A stretch of 64,000 nucleotides of DNA from Allobosea sp. UNC402CLCol. GTDB lineage: Bacteria > Pseudomonadota > Alphaproteobacteria > Rhizobiales > Beijerinckiaceae. The stretch is taken from assembly GCF_000745475.1 (NCBI RefSeq), contig NZ_JQJJ01000009.1:496001-560000 (forward strand), given 5' to 3'. Below the pieces are notes generated by a model. That model did not search any database. It was not told the DNA's origin and was given only the letters and a program-made list of their open reading frames with translations. This document shows positions 25,201 through 34,075 of this stretch, piece by piece; position 1 is the first letter of the stretch; each line of letters starts with the position of its first letter. The translations under genes were made by a program, and so were the position numbers.

Positions 25201-26085
25201 CTAATTCTCTCTGGGATCGAGCGCATCGCGCAAGCCGTCACCGAGCAGGTTGAAGCCGAGCACCGCCAGGAAGATGCAGATGCCCGGCGCCACCGACATC
25301 CAGGGCGCCTGCTCCATGAAATTCTTGGCGACGTTCAGCATCTGCCCCCAGGAGGGTGATGGCGGCTGCTGGCCGAGCCCCAGGAAGGAGAGGGCGGCTT
25401 CGAGGATGATCGCCTGCGCCATGAACAGCGTCGACTGCACGATGATCGGAGACAGCGTATTCGGCAGCACATGGCGGAACATCAGGCGCAGATCGCGCGC
25501 GCCGACGGCCCGTGCGCCCTCGACGAAATCCTCGGCCTTCACGCTCATCACCTGCCCGCGCACCAGCCGGATGAAGATCGGCACGGCCGACAGGCCTATC
25601 GCGATCATCGCATTGGTCAGCGAGGGGCCGAGCACCGCCGCAAACGCGATGGCCAGGATCAGGAAGGGGCAGGCGAGCAGGGCTTCGGTGACGCGCGAGA
25701 TCACGATGTCGATCCAGCCGCCATACCAGCCGGCGATGAGCCCGAAGGGCAGGCCGATGGCGACCGCGATCAGCACCGAGACGATGCCGGCGAGCAGCGA
25801 GGCGCGCGCCCCGAAGAACAGCCGCGCCACCTGATCGCGCCCGAGTTCGTCGGTGCCGAACCAGTAGAGCTCCGAAGGCGGCTTGCGGATGGCGAGGAAG
25901 TTCGACTTGAACGGGTCTGCCAGCGGCAGCACCGGCGCCAGCACCGCCAGCAGCACGAAGAGGAGCACGAGCCCGCCGCCGATCAGTGCCGAAGGGTTGC
26001 GGAGGAGCCGGGCCAGCACGCCCGGCCGCGCCTTCAGCCCGCTCGCCGTGCCTGCGCCCGAGGAGATGGAATCCATCGATGCCAT
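25201..26085 (-). CDS. ABC transporter permease, DppC type
   Basis: 294 residues from the ATG at 26085, which shares one base with the preceding permease stop (TGATG). DppC landmarks are LYWFGTDELGRDQVARLFFG near residue 75 and the coupling loop VRGQVMSVKAEDFVEGARAVG. It pairs with the DppB-type subunit to form the membrane pore. An open extension upstream of the ATG lies within the neighbouring gene and is rejected. Confidence 0.9.
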   Translation of the reverse strand: MASMDSISSGAGTASGLKARPGVLARLLRNPSALIGGGLVLLFVLLAVLAPVLPLADPFKSNFLAIRKPPSELYWFGTDELGRDQVARLFFGARASLLAGIVSVLIAVAIGLPFGLIAGWYGGWIDIVISRVTEALLACPFLILAIAFAAVLGPSLTNAMIAIGLSAVPIFIRLVRGQVMSVKAEDFVEGARAVGARDLRLMFRHVLPNTLSPIIVQSTLFMAQAIILEAALSFLGLGQQPPSPSWGQMLNVAKNFMEQAPWMSVAPGICIFLAVLGFNLLGDGLRDALDPREN

Positions 26086-27029
26086 CAGGCCGCCCTCAGC
26101 CGCGGATTGACGAGGATGTAGAGGATGTCCGCCAGCAGGTTCATCAGGATGAATCCGATGGCGGTGCACAGCACCACGCCCTGCACCACGCCATAGTCGC
26201 GGTTGAACACGGCATCGACGATGAGCTTGCCGAAGCCGGGAATGGTGAAGACCTGCTCGGTCAGCACCGCGCCGGCCAGCAACTCGCCGAAGAGCAGCGT
26301 CGTTAGCGTGATGATCGGCACCAGTGCGTTGCGCAGCGCATGGCGATGCACGACCGTGTCCTCGTCCAGCCCCTTGGCGCGGGCCGTGCGGACATAGTCG
26401 GAGCGCAGCACCTCCAGCATGGCCGAGCGGGTATGGCGCATCAGGAAGGCGGCGAGCCCGTTGCCGAGCACGAAGGCCGGCATGATCAGGCGCTGGATCG
26501 CCTCCCAGGGGTGGACGAAGATCGATTCATAGCCGGAGGCCGGCAGCCACTTCAGATAGACCGAGACCAGCAGGATCAGCATGATGCCGAGCCAGAAATT
26601 CGGGATCGACAGCCCCGACAGCGCGACGGCGCTGGCCGAATAGTCGACGATGGTGCCCTTGCGCCGCGCCGCCAGGATGCCGATGGGGATGCCGATCGCG
26701 ATTGCCACCAGGATCGCGGCGGTGGCGAGCTGGATCGTCACCGGCAGCTTCTGCAGGATGAGGCCGAGCACGGGCTCCCCGGTGCGCAGCGAGCGGCCGA
26801 AATCGCCCTGGACCACCTGCCCGAGCCAGGCGAAGAACTGCACGAAGACCGGGTCGTTCATCCGGTAGATCTCGCGCAGCCTGGCGATGGCCTCGGGGTC
26901 GCGCTCCTCGCCGGCGAGGACGAGGAAGGGGTCGCCCGGCAGCGCACGCTGCAGGGCGAAGACGAAGACCGACACCAGGAACAGCGTCGGGATCGCGATC
27001 AGGATGCGTCGCAGGATGAGCGTCAGCAT
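26085..27029 (-). CDS. ABC transporter permease, DppB type
   Basis: 314 residues, six spans. It opens with LTLILRRILIAIPTLFLVSVFVF and the LPGDPFLVLAG motif. The cytoplasmic loop TRSAMLEVLRSDYVRTARAKG for ATPase contact is intact. It sits between the binding-protein gene and the DppC-type gene, and its stop codon shares one base with the next start. No OppD/OppF-type ATPase gene is in the operon. Confidence 0.9.
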   Translation of the reverse strand: MLTLILRRILIAIPTLFLVSVFVFALQRALPGDPFLVLAGEERDPEAIARLREIYRMNDPVFVQFFAWLGQVVQGDFGRSLRTGEPVLGLILQKLPVTIQLATAAILVAIAIGIPIGILAARRKGTIVDYSASAVALSGLSIPNFWLGIMLILLVSVYLKWLPASGYESIFVHPWEAIQRLIMPAFVLGNGLAAFLMRHTRSAMLEVLRSDYVRTARAKGLDEDTVVHRHALRNALVPIITLTTLLFGELLAGAVLTEQVFTIPGFGKLIVDAVFNRDYGVVQGVVLCTAIGFILMNLLADILYILVNPRLRAA

Positions 27030-27049
27030 GGCGCACTCGAAACCGCTTT

Positions 27050-27146
27050 GTCATTCCGGATGCAGCGAAGCGGAATTCCGGGGTCCATCATAGGGAACTG
27101 CGCTCTACGATGGATCCCGGGTCGACCCTCGGCCGCCCGGGACGAT
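27050..27146. repeat. REP/BIME-like intergenic repeat, copy B
   Basis: Starts GTCATTCCGG at 27050 and ends CCCGGGACGATGG near 27146. It carries the same 14-base core, GCGCTCTACGATGG (27100-27113), as copy A at 23266-23279. It fills the gap between the binding-protein gene and the DppB-type permease gene, so it could modulate expression of the first gene relative to the rest, as REP elements often do. Confidence 0.75.
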
Positions 27147-27174
27147 GGCGCCGTGGTCGGCGCGAGGGAAGGGC

Positions 27175-28692
27175 TCACGAGCGCTTCAACCCTGCCAGCC
27201 GGATCAGCCCGTCCGGGTTGATGACGAAGCCGTCGATGTTCTTGCGCAGCGCGAAGAAGACCGTCTGGTTGTAGAGATAGATGATCGGCAATTCGTCGTT
27301 CAGGATCTTCTGCGCGGCATCATAGAGCTTCTTGCGCTCCGCCGGGTCGTAGACGGTCCGCGCCTGGTTGAGCAGGCGATCGACCTCGGGGTTGGAGTAT
27401 TTGCCGTCGTTCTGCCCGCCGCCCGTGGTGACGAAGGGGTGGATGTTGCCATCGGGGTCGATGCGGCCCGACCAGCCGATGCGGCTCATCTGGAACTTGC
27501 CCTGCTGCTGGTCGCGGAGCTGGCTGGCGAACTCGGTCGCGCGGAGCTGGACGTCGATGCCGGCTTCCTGTGCCATCGCCTGGATCACCTGGCCGATTTG
27601 GGTATCGACCGGGTTGTTGGTGACGAAGAGCTCGGCGGTGACTTTCGGCTGCCCGGCCTCCTTCAGCAGCGCCTTGGCCTTGGCGACATCGCGCGCCGGC
27701 ACCGGGAAATCGCCGCTGACATAGAAATTGCCGGGGTTGAAGGGCTGGTTCATCGGCTCGTAGAGCCCCTCGAACACCACCTGGCTCAGCACCTTGCGGT
27801 CGATGGCGAGCGAGAACGCCTGGCGCACCCGCTTGTCCTGGCCCATCGGCTGCTTGGCGGCGTCGCCGTTATTGGTGTTGATGGTGATGCCCTGATAGCC
27901 GAGATTGGCGATGCTGGTCACCTTGAGCGAGGCATCGGCCTTGGCCGATTTCACGTCGGTCGGCGCCAGTCGCTCCAGCATGTCGAGCTCGCCCGAGCGC
28001 AGATTGGCGAGCCGGACGGTGGTGTCGGGAATCGAGCGGTAGATGATCCGGTCGAAATTGTATTTGTCGGCTTCCCAATGCTCTTTGAACTTCTCCAGCA
28101 CGATCCGGTCGTTCTGCACGCGCTCGACGAATTTGTAGGGGCCGGAGCAGATCGGCCTGGCGGTGACGTCGCCGGTGAGGCTTTTCGGCGCCAGCATCAT
28201 GCCGGCACGGTCGGTGAGCTGGGCAAGCAGGGTGGCGTCGGGCCGCTTGAGCTTCAGGACGAGCGTCGCCGGGTCGGGCGCCTCGACTTTGTCGACCGAG
28301 GCGAGCTCCGATTTGCGCAGCGATTCAGGCAGGGTCATCGCCCGTTCGAGATTGGCCTTGGCGGCCTCGGCGTTGAAGGCCTCGCCGTCATGGAATTTGG
28401 CCTCGGTCCGCAGCTTCATCGTCAGCGTCAGCCCGTCGGCCGAGAATTCCCAGGAGGTGGCGAGCCGCGGCACGAGTTTCAGCTCGGGCGTGATGTCGAG
28501 CAGCCGGTCGCACAGCCCCATGAAGACGATCCGGCCGACGAAGGTGCGGGCCTTGTGCGGGTCGAGCATGTCCGGGTCTTCCTGAAGCCCGATCCGCAGC
28601 GTCGATGGTGTCTGTGCCAGCGCCGGCGACAGGCCGGGCCACGCGGCGAGCGCGAGGGTGGAAGCTGCGGCCAGAACTTTGAGAAGCTTCAT
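27175..28692 (-). CDS. ABC transporter substrate-binding protein, family 5 (peptide type)
   Basis: 505 residues with a Sec signal peptide (LLKVLAAASTLALAAWPG, cleavage near ALAQ at residue 26). The mature protein shows family-5 motifs such as LTMKLRTEAKFHDGEAFNAE and the DKRVRQAFSLAIDRK segment. It delivers a peptide-like ligand to the downstream permeases. With a gamma-glutamyltransferase homologue and DUF1028 in the same operon, gamma-glutamyl peptides such as glutathione are reasonable candidate ligands (inference). Confidence 0.9.
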   Translation of the reverse strand: MKLLKVLAAASTLALAAWPGLSPALAQTPSTLRIGLQEDPDMLDPHKARTFVGRIVFMGLCDRLLDITPELKLVPRLATSWEFSADGLTLTMKLRTEAKFHDGEAFNAEAAKANLERAMTLPESLRKSELASVDKVEAPDPATLVLKLKRPDATLLAQLTDRAGMMLAPKSLTGDVTARPICSGPYKFVERVQNDRIVLEKFKEHWEADKYNFDRIIYRSIPDTTVRLANLRSGELDMLERLAPTDVKSAKADASLKVTSIANLGYQGITINTNNGDAAKQPMGQDKRVRQAFSLAIDRKVLSQVVFEGLYEPMNQPFNPGNFYVSGDFPVPARDVAKAKALLKEAGQPKVTAELFVTNNPVDTQIGQVIQAMAQEAGIDVQLRATEFASQLRDQQQGKFQMSRIGWSGRIDPDGNIHPFVTTGGGQNDGKYSNPEVDRLLNQARTVYDPAERKKLYDAAQKILNDELPIIYLYNQTVFFALRKNIDGFVINPDGLIRLAGLKRS

Positions 28693-28771
28693 GGTTTTCC
28701 CCTCTTCGAACGTCGTTTTTCAAGGCGTCTCGGAAAGCGGGCGAGCACCCCGATCCGGCTCCATATCGGCG

Positions 28772-28796
28772 AACTTGTTCCTTGCGGGACCAAGTT
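28772..28796. promoter_or_regulatory. Imperfect inverted repeat in the divergent promoter region
   Basis: AACTTGTTCC at 28772-28781 and GGACCAAGTT at 28787-28796 are complementary with one mismatch, in the 280-base gap between the divergent binding-protein gene and the sugar-acid kinase gene. It begins 79 bases upstream of the binding-protein start and could be an operator for that operon. No regulator gene is adjacent. Confidence 0.4.
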
Positions 28797-28972
28797 GACT
28801 CAGAACCGCGGTGCCGTCGACGCTGCGGCGCACCAATTTCCGGGCGGCGCTGCACGGTTTTTGGGCGGCTCCCGTGGCATGCCGAACACTCGGGCAGGCG
28901 ATGCGGCGATGACGGTCGCGCTGGCCGTGGGCGCCGGCTAGAAGGACGTAGAAAATCGAGAGGGAGGAAACC

Positions 28973-30238
28973 GTGCTTCTGGGTGTGATCGCCGACGACA
29001 TGACGGGCGCGACCGATGTGGCGCTGATGCTGAACCGGGCGGGTATGCGGACCGTGCAGGTCATTGGCGTGCCGGCGGCCGGCGTCGCCTTGCCCGATGC
29101 CGATGCGGTGGTGGTCGCGCTGAAATCGCGGACGAATCCGGTGGCGGAGGCGGTCGCCGACTCGCTGGCCGCCTGCGAGGCGCTGCTGGCGGCAGGGGCG
29201 CGGCAGATCCTGTTCAAATACTGCTCGACCTTCGATTCCACGGCGGAGGGCAATATCGGCCCGGTTGCGAACGCGCTGATGGAACGGCTTGGCGCGAAGC
29301 TCGCCATCGTCTGCCCGGCCTTTCCGGCCAATGGCCGCTCGATCTATCAAGGCTATCTCTTCGTCGGCACTGTCCCGCTTCACGAAAGCTCGATGAAGGA
29401 CCACCCGCTGACGCCGATGCGCGATTCCAACCTGATGCGATTGATGGCGGCGCAGGCGAAAACGGATGTCGGCCTGGTCGACTACGCCACGGTGTTCGCC
29501 GGCCCTGCCGCGGTGAAGGCGCGTCTCGCCAAGCTCGAGGTCGATGGCGTTCGCTATGTGGTGACCGACGCCCTCACCAATGAGGATTTGATGACGCTCG
29601 GCCATGCCGTCTCCGAGCATGTGCTGCTGACCGGCGGCTCTGGCATCGCGATGGGCCTCCCGCAGAATTTCCGCCGGGCCGGCCTCCTGCCGGAACATCC
29701 CGGCCCGCAGGATTTGCAGGCCCCGGCCGGGCGCAGCGGCATCATCTCGGGAAGCTGCTCCACTGCGACGCGCGGGCAGATCAAGGCGGCGCTGGCGGCG
29801 GGCTATCCCGCTCTCAAGGTCGATCCGTTCGCGCTGGTCGAAGGGCGTCAGGATGCGGCCGGGCTCGCGGCCTGGGCGCTGGCGCAGCCGGCGGACAAGC
29901 CCTTCCTGCTCTATTCCAGCGACGACCCGGCCGAAGTCGCGGCGGTTCAGGACAAGCTCGGCCGCGAGAAGGCGGGCGGTGTCGTCGAGGATGCCTTCGC
30001 CGAAATCGCGCGGCTATTGTCGAAGGGTGGCGTCACGCGCCTGCTCGTCGCCGGCGGCGAAACCTCCGGCGCCACCGTGCTGGGCCTGGGGATTCGCACG
30101 CTGGAGATCGGCCCCGAGATCGACCCCGGCGTGCCCTGGACCCGCGTCGTAGACGGGCCGGCGATGGTCGTCGCGCTCAAATCGGGGAATTTCGGCGCCC
30201 CGGATTTCTTCCTGAAGGCCTGGAGCCTGCTGCGCTGA
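28973..30238 (+). CDS. otnK: Four-carbon acid sugar kinase (OtnK/DUF1537 family)
   Basis: 421 residues starting at a GTG with AGGGAGGAAA directly upstream. The N-terminal domain has LGVIADDMTGATDVALML and CSTFDSTAEGNIGPVANAL, and the C-terminal nucleotide-binding domain has RLLVAGGETSGATVLGLGI with TRVVDGPAMVVALKSGNFG. This is the 3-oxo-tetronate 4-kinase family. OtnK phosphorylates 3-dehydro-tetronates in D-threonate or L-erythronate breakdown. Its usual partners (OtnC decarboxylase, OtnI isomerase, dehydrogenase) are not next to it, so the exact substrate is uncertain. Confidence 0.87.
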   Translation: MLLGVIADDMTGATDVALMLNRAGMRTVQVIGVPAAGVALPDADAVVVALKSRTNPVAEAVADSLAACEALLAAGARQILFKYCSTFDSTAEGNIGPVANALMERLGAKLAIVCPAFPANGRSIYQGYLFVGTVPLHESSMKDHPLTPMRDSNLMRLMAAQAKTDVGLVDYATVFAGPAAVKARLAKLEVDGVRYVVTDALTNEDLMTLGHAVSEHVLLTGGSGIAMGLPQNFRRAGLLPEHPGPQDLQAPAGRSGIISGSCSTATRGQIKAALAAGYPALKVDPFALVEGRQDAAGLAAWALAQPADKPFLLYSSDDPAEVAAVQDKLGREKAGGVVEDAFAEIARLLSKGGVTRLLVAGGETSGATVLGLGIRTLEIGPEIDPGVPWTRVVDGPAMVVALKSGNFGAPDFFLKAWSLLR

Positions 30239-30310
30239 GACGCGGTTTGCGCCGGCGGAAACTCGTATAGGATCGCGGAGCAACCGGTCTTGGCAGCATT
30301 GGGAGCCCGC

Positions 30311-31645
30311 ATGGATATGGCGTTTCTCGGCGAACTCCTGACCAACGTCGCTGATCGCGGCCGTGCGCTGATCGGTTTCGAGCGCTTCCTCGGCAAAGGC
30401 GCCCGGCCGATCGACCGGCTCTGCGAGGATCTTCTCTCCGGCAAGGGCGAGGCCTCCGGCATGGCGTTCGCGCAGGCCGTGCTCGACGCCTGGCAGCGCC
30501 TCGACAAGCCCGGTCGTCTCGCCTTCTTCAACCTGCTCGCGGAGCGCTTCGGCCCGGATGCGGAGCGGCTCGACAAGGCCATCGAAACCTATCGCAAGAA
30601 GCCGGACGCGGCGGCCGTCTCGGCCCTGCATCTGGCATCCGAGCCGCGCCGGCAGGAATTGCTGCGCCGCCTCAATCTTGCGCCGGACGGTACCCATGTC
30701 CTCGTCCAGATGCGCGAGGCGCTGTTCGAGGCGATGGAGGCGGAGCCTGCGCTCAAGGCCGTCGATGCCGATTTCCGGCACCTTTTCGGCTCCTGGTTCA
30801 ATCGCGGCTTCCTCGTGCTGCGCCGCATCGACTGGCGTACGCCGGCCAATGTGCTCGAGAAGATCATCCGCTACGAGGCGGTGCACGAGATCCAGGGCTG
30901 GGACGATCTGCGTCGGCGCCTCGAACCGGCGGACCGGCGCTGCTTCGCCTTCTTCCATCCGCAACTCGTCGACGAGCCGCTGATCTTCGTCGAGGTCGCG
31001 CTGACGACCGAGATTCCGCGCACCATCGGCGAGGTGCTTCAGCCGGAGCGCGAGGTGCTGCCGGCGCAGGAGGCGACGACGGCGGTGTTCTATTCGATCT
31101 CGAACTGCCAGGAGGGCCTGCGCGGCATTTCCTTCGGCAATTTCCTGATCAAGCAGGTCGCCGAGGACCTCAAGCGCGAATTGCCGGGGCTCGACACCTT
31201 CGTCACGCTCTCGCCGGTGCCGGGCTTCGCCCGCTGGCTTTCCGGCATCGCCGCCGATCCCGGCGCGTTCCATCTCACCAATGAGGAGCGCGCGGAGCTG
31301 GGCCGTCCGGCCGGCGAGACCATCTCGCTCGACGACGCGACCAAGGCCCGTCGCGACAAGCTGCTCGGCCAGATGGCGGCGCAATATCTGCTGCGCGCAC
31401 GGGGGAGCTCGGGGCGCGTCATCGACCCGGTCGCGCGCTTCCATCTCGGCAATGGCGCGCGGCTGGAGCGCATCAATGTCGGCGGCAATCTGTCGGCGCG
31501 GGGCCTGCGCGAGTCGCATGGCGTGATGGTGAATTACCGCTACGACCTCGACGACATCGAGACCAACCACGAGGCCTTCGCCACGCGCGACACGGTCGTG
31601 GCCTCCTCCTCGGTGCGCAAGCTGCTGCGCCCGGCCAATCCCTGA
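30311..31645 (+). CDS. matA: Malonyl-CoA decarboxylase
   Basis: 444 residues of the malonyl-CoA decarboxylase family, converting malonyl-CoA to acetyl-CoA and CO2. The N-terminal helical domain runs to about residue 130 and is followed by the acyltransferase-like catalytic domain. FYSISNCQEGLRGISFGN and RFHLGNGARLERIN hold the conserved serine and histidine regions of the family. GGGAG at 30301-30305 supports the ATG at 30311 over a TTG 21 bases earlier. Malonyl-CoA synthetase follows 39 bases downstream, giving malonate to acetyl-CoA. Confidence 0.93.
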   Translation: MDMAFLGELLTNVADRGRALIGFERFLGKGARPIDRLCEDLLSGKGEASGMAFAQAVLDAWQRLDKPGRLAFFNLLAERFGPDAERLDKAIETYRKKPDAAAVSALHLASEPRRQELLRRLNLAPDGTHVLVQMREALFEAMEAEPALKAVDADFRHLFGSWFNRGFLVLRRIDWRTPANVLEKIIRYEAVHEIQGWDDLRRRLEPADRRCFAFFHPQLVDEPLIFVEVALTTEIPRTIGEVLQPEREVLPAQEATTAVFYSISNCQEGLRGISFGNFLIKQVAEDLKRELPGLDTFVTLSPVPGFARWLSGIAADPGAFHLTNEERAELGRPAGETISLDDATKARRDKLLGQMAAQYLLRARGSSGRVIDPVARFHLGNGARLERINVGGNLSARGLRESHGVMVNYRYDLDDIETNHEAFATRDTVVASSSVRKLLRPANP

Positions 31646-31684
31646 CAGACCCGACGACGGAAACGCCTGAAAGGACCCGAAATC

Positions 31685-33232
31685 ATGGGCAACCACCTGT
31701 TCGACCTCATCCGTGCCCGCATGCCGGGGCCGGCGGCGCGTTTTGCGCTCCTCGATGACGGCCGAAGCTACAGCTATCAGGACGTGCTCGACGTCTCCGC
31801 CCGCTTCGCCAACGCGCTGGTTGGCCTCGGCGTGAAGCCGGGCGACCGTGTCGCGGTGCAGGTCGAGAAGAGCATCGAGGCGCTGATGCTCTATCTCGGC
31901 ACGGTCCGGGCCGGTGCGATCTTCCTGCCGCTCAACACCGCCTATACCCCGGCCGAGATCGAGTATTTCCTCGGCGACGCCGAGCCCGCCGTCTTCGTCT
32001 GCGATCCGGCGAAGGCCGAGGCGCTCAGGCCCTTCGCCGAGAAGGCCGGCGCGAAGCTGGAGACGCTCGGCGTCTGGCGCGCGCCGGATGTCTCGGCGGG
32101 CACGCTGTCCGACAAGGCGCTGGCGGCCTCGACCGGCTTCGCCGATGTCGCGCGCGGGCCGGACGATCTCGCCGCCATCCTCTACACCTCCGGGACGACC
32201 GGGCGCTCGAAGGGCGCGATGCTCAGCCACGACAATCTGTCGTCCAATGCGCTGACCCTGGTCGACTATTGGCGCTTCACCAAGGACGACGTGCTGCTGC
32301 ACGCCCTGCCGATCTTCCACACCCACGGCCTCTTCGTCGCGACCAATGTGGTGCTGCTCTCCGGCTCCGCGATGATCCTGCTGCCGAAATTCGATCCCGA
32401 TCAGGTCTTCAAGCACCTGCCCCAGGCGACCAGCATGATGGGCGTGCCGACCTTCTACGTCCGGCTGCTGCAGGATGCGCGGCTGACCCGGGAGGCGACG
32501 AAGCATATGCGCCTCTTCGTCTCCGGCTCGGCGCCGCTGCTGGCCGAGACGCATCGTGAATGGCGCGAGCGCACGGGCCACGCCATCCTCGAGCGCTACG
32601 GCATGACCGAGACCAACATGAACACCTCGAATCCCTATGAGGGGGATCGCGTCGCCGGCACGGTCGGCTTCCCGCTGCCGGGCGTTTCGGCCCGCGTCAC
32701 CGATCCCGAGACGGGCAAGGAAATCGCCCGCGACGAGATCGGCATGATCGAGGTCAAGGGCCCCAACGTCTTCAAGGGCTATTGGCGCAACCCCGAGAAG
32801 ACCGCCGCCGAGTTTCGCGCGGACGGCTTCTTCATCACCGGCGATCTCGGCAAGATCGATCCCGCCGGCTACGTCCACATCGTCGGGCGCGGCAAGGACC
32901 TGATCATCACCGGCGGCTACAATGTCTATCCGAAGGAAGTCGAGACCGAGATCGACGAGATGCCGGGCGTGATCGAGAGCGCGGTCATCGGCGTGCCGCA
33001 TCCCGATTTCGGCGAGGGGGTCACGGCGGTCGTGGTCTGCAAGCCGGGCGCCGAGATCACCGCGAAGGGCATCGCCGGGGCGCTGGAGCAGCGTCTCGCC
33101 AAGTTCAAGCAGCCCAAGCAGGTCTTCGTCGTCGGCGAATTGCCGCGCAACACCATGGGCAAGGTCCAGAAGAACCTGCTGCGCGAGCAGTACAAGGACA
33201 TCTACGCCAAGCAGTTGAAGGCGGGGGAATAG
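31685..33232 (+). CDS. matB: Malonyl-CoA synthetase (AMP-forming)
   Basis: 515 residues of the ANL superfamily: the ATP loop LYTSGTTGRSKGAMLSHDNL near 168-187, the A5 motif ERYGMTETNM, the hinge FFITGDLGKID, and catalytic Lys493 in NTMGKVQKNLLR. Similarity and the adjacent matA identify it as MatB, which ligates malonate (or methylmalonate) to CoA. Neither a MatR regulator nor a malonate carrier is adjacent, unlike in the classic mat operon of Rhizobium. Confidence 0.92.
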   Translation: MGNHLFDLIRARMPGPAARFALLDDGRSYSYQDVLDVSARFANALVGLGVKPGDRVAVQVEKSIEALMLYLGTVRAGAIFLPLNTAYTPAEIEYFLGDAEPAVFVCDPAKAEALRPFAEKAGAKLETLGVWRAPDVSAGTLSDKALAASTGFADVARGPDDLAAILYTSGTTGRSKGAMLSHDNLSSNALTLVDYWRFTKDDVLLHALPIFHTHGLFVATNVVLLSGSAMILLPKFDPDQVFKHLPQATSMMGVPTFYVRLLQDARLTREATKHMRLFVSGSAPLLAETHREWRERTGHAILERYGMTETNMNTSNPYEGDRVAGTVGFPLPGVSARVTDPETGKEIARDEIGMIEVKGPNVFKGYWRNPEKTAAEFRADGFFITGDLGKIDPAGYVHIVGRGKDLIITGGYNVYPKEVETEIDEMPGVIESAVIGVPHPDFGEGVTAVVVCKPGAEITAKGIAGALEQRLAKFKQPKQVFVVGELPRNTMGKVQKNLLREQYKDIYAKQLKAGE

Positions 33233-33250
33233 ACCCCTTCCGTTTTAAAT

Positions 33251-33298
33251 CGCGTGTCATCCCGGCCGGAGCGAAGCGAAGAGCCGGGATGACACGCG
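33251..33298. terminator. Hairpin (15-base stem) between convergent matB and MBL-fold genes; REP-family member
   Basis: CGCGTGTCATCCCGG at 33251-33265 pairs perfectly with CCGGGATGACACGCG at 33284-33298. The purine-rich loop is 18 bases. It lies 19 bases after the matB stop and 13 bases before the end of the opposing gene, so it probably ends both transcripts. The GTCATCCCGG arm matches the ends of the repeats at 23211 and 27050. Confidence 0.7.
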
Positions 33299-33310
33299 TA
33301 TTTGAGCGGC

Positions 33311-34075
33311 TCAAACCAGCGCCGGCACGCCGAGTTCGATCGTCTCGCCGTCAGCGGGGATTCGCAGGCGCCGCGTGTCGACGCCGCGTTCCTTCGCCGC
33401 CTTGCGCAACGCTGTGCGACTGACGGTGGCGTGGTCCAGCGCTTCCATATGCGTCGCGATCATTGTCGCCCGCGGGAATGCTTCGGCAAGATCGAGCGTC
33501 TGCTCGTCGTCCATCACGATCAGCGTGTTGTCCCACATCGCCCCGCAGGAATGCGTGACGATGACGTCAGGTCCCGTCGCCGCCGCGGCATCGCGCAGCG
33601 GCGGATAGAGCACGCTGTCGCCGCACCAGTAGAGCGTCGGCTCGCCCGGCGCCTCGAAGCTCAGCCCCATCACCGGCCCCATCTTATCGACCACGGCGCC
33701 GGTGCCGTGCTGGGCCGGATGCCGTTTCAGGATGATCGGCCCCAGCCTGATGAAGCAGTCGATCGCCGTGATCGAGGAGAAACCCGCCTGCGCGATCGCC
33801 GCTTCGTCACCCGGCCGGCAAATGATCGGCAGGTTCTTCGGCACGCGCTCCTTCGCGACCGCATCGAAATGGTCGGCGTGGAGGTGGGACACGATCACCG
33901 TATCCACCCCGGCGAGGATGTCCTCGATCGGCTCGGGCAGCGGCGTCATCGGGTTCTGCGAGCGGCCGGTGAAGGAAGGGCGACTGAGCGGCACCCCGAA
34001 ATCCGGGTCGATCAGGAAGGTCCTGCCGCCATAGTTGAGCTTCAGCGTCGCGTTGCGGAGAAGTTTGAGCTTCAT
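33311..34075 (-). CDS. Metallo-beta-lactamase-fold hydrolase (UlaG-like)
   Basis: 254 residues. The metal-binding motif HLHADHFD lies near residues 65-72, with further ligands in KRHPAQHG, CGDSVLY and ATHMEALDH, as in UlaG-like and RomA/NAPE-PLD-like lactonases. The N-terminus LKLLRNATLKLNYGGRTFLIDP is also typical. The substrate is unknown, with a lactone or phosphodiester most common. It is cytoplasmic and monocistronic. Confidence 0.87.
   Translation of the reverse strand: MKLKLLRNATLKLNYGGRTFLIDPDFGVPLSRPSFTGRSQNPMTPLPEPIEDILAGVDTVIVSHLHADHFDAVAKERVPKNLPIICRPGDEAAIAQAGFSSITAIDCFIRLGPIILKRHPAQHGTGAVVDKMGPVMGLSFEAPGEPTLYWCGDSVLYPPLRDAAAATGPDVIVTHSCGAMWDNTLIVMDDEQTLDLAEAFPRATMIATHMEALDHATVSRTALRKAAKERGVDTRRLRIPADGETIELGVPALV

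Noticed and set aside
30014..33001. A 995-codon minus-strand frame across the kinase and mat genes
   Set aside because: It runs antisense to three well-recognised genes and has no domain features.
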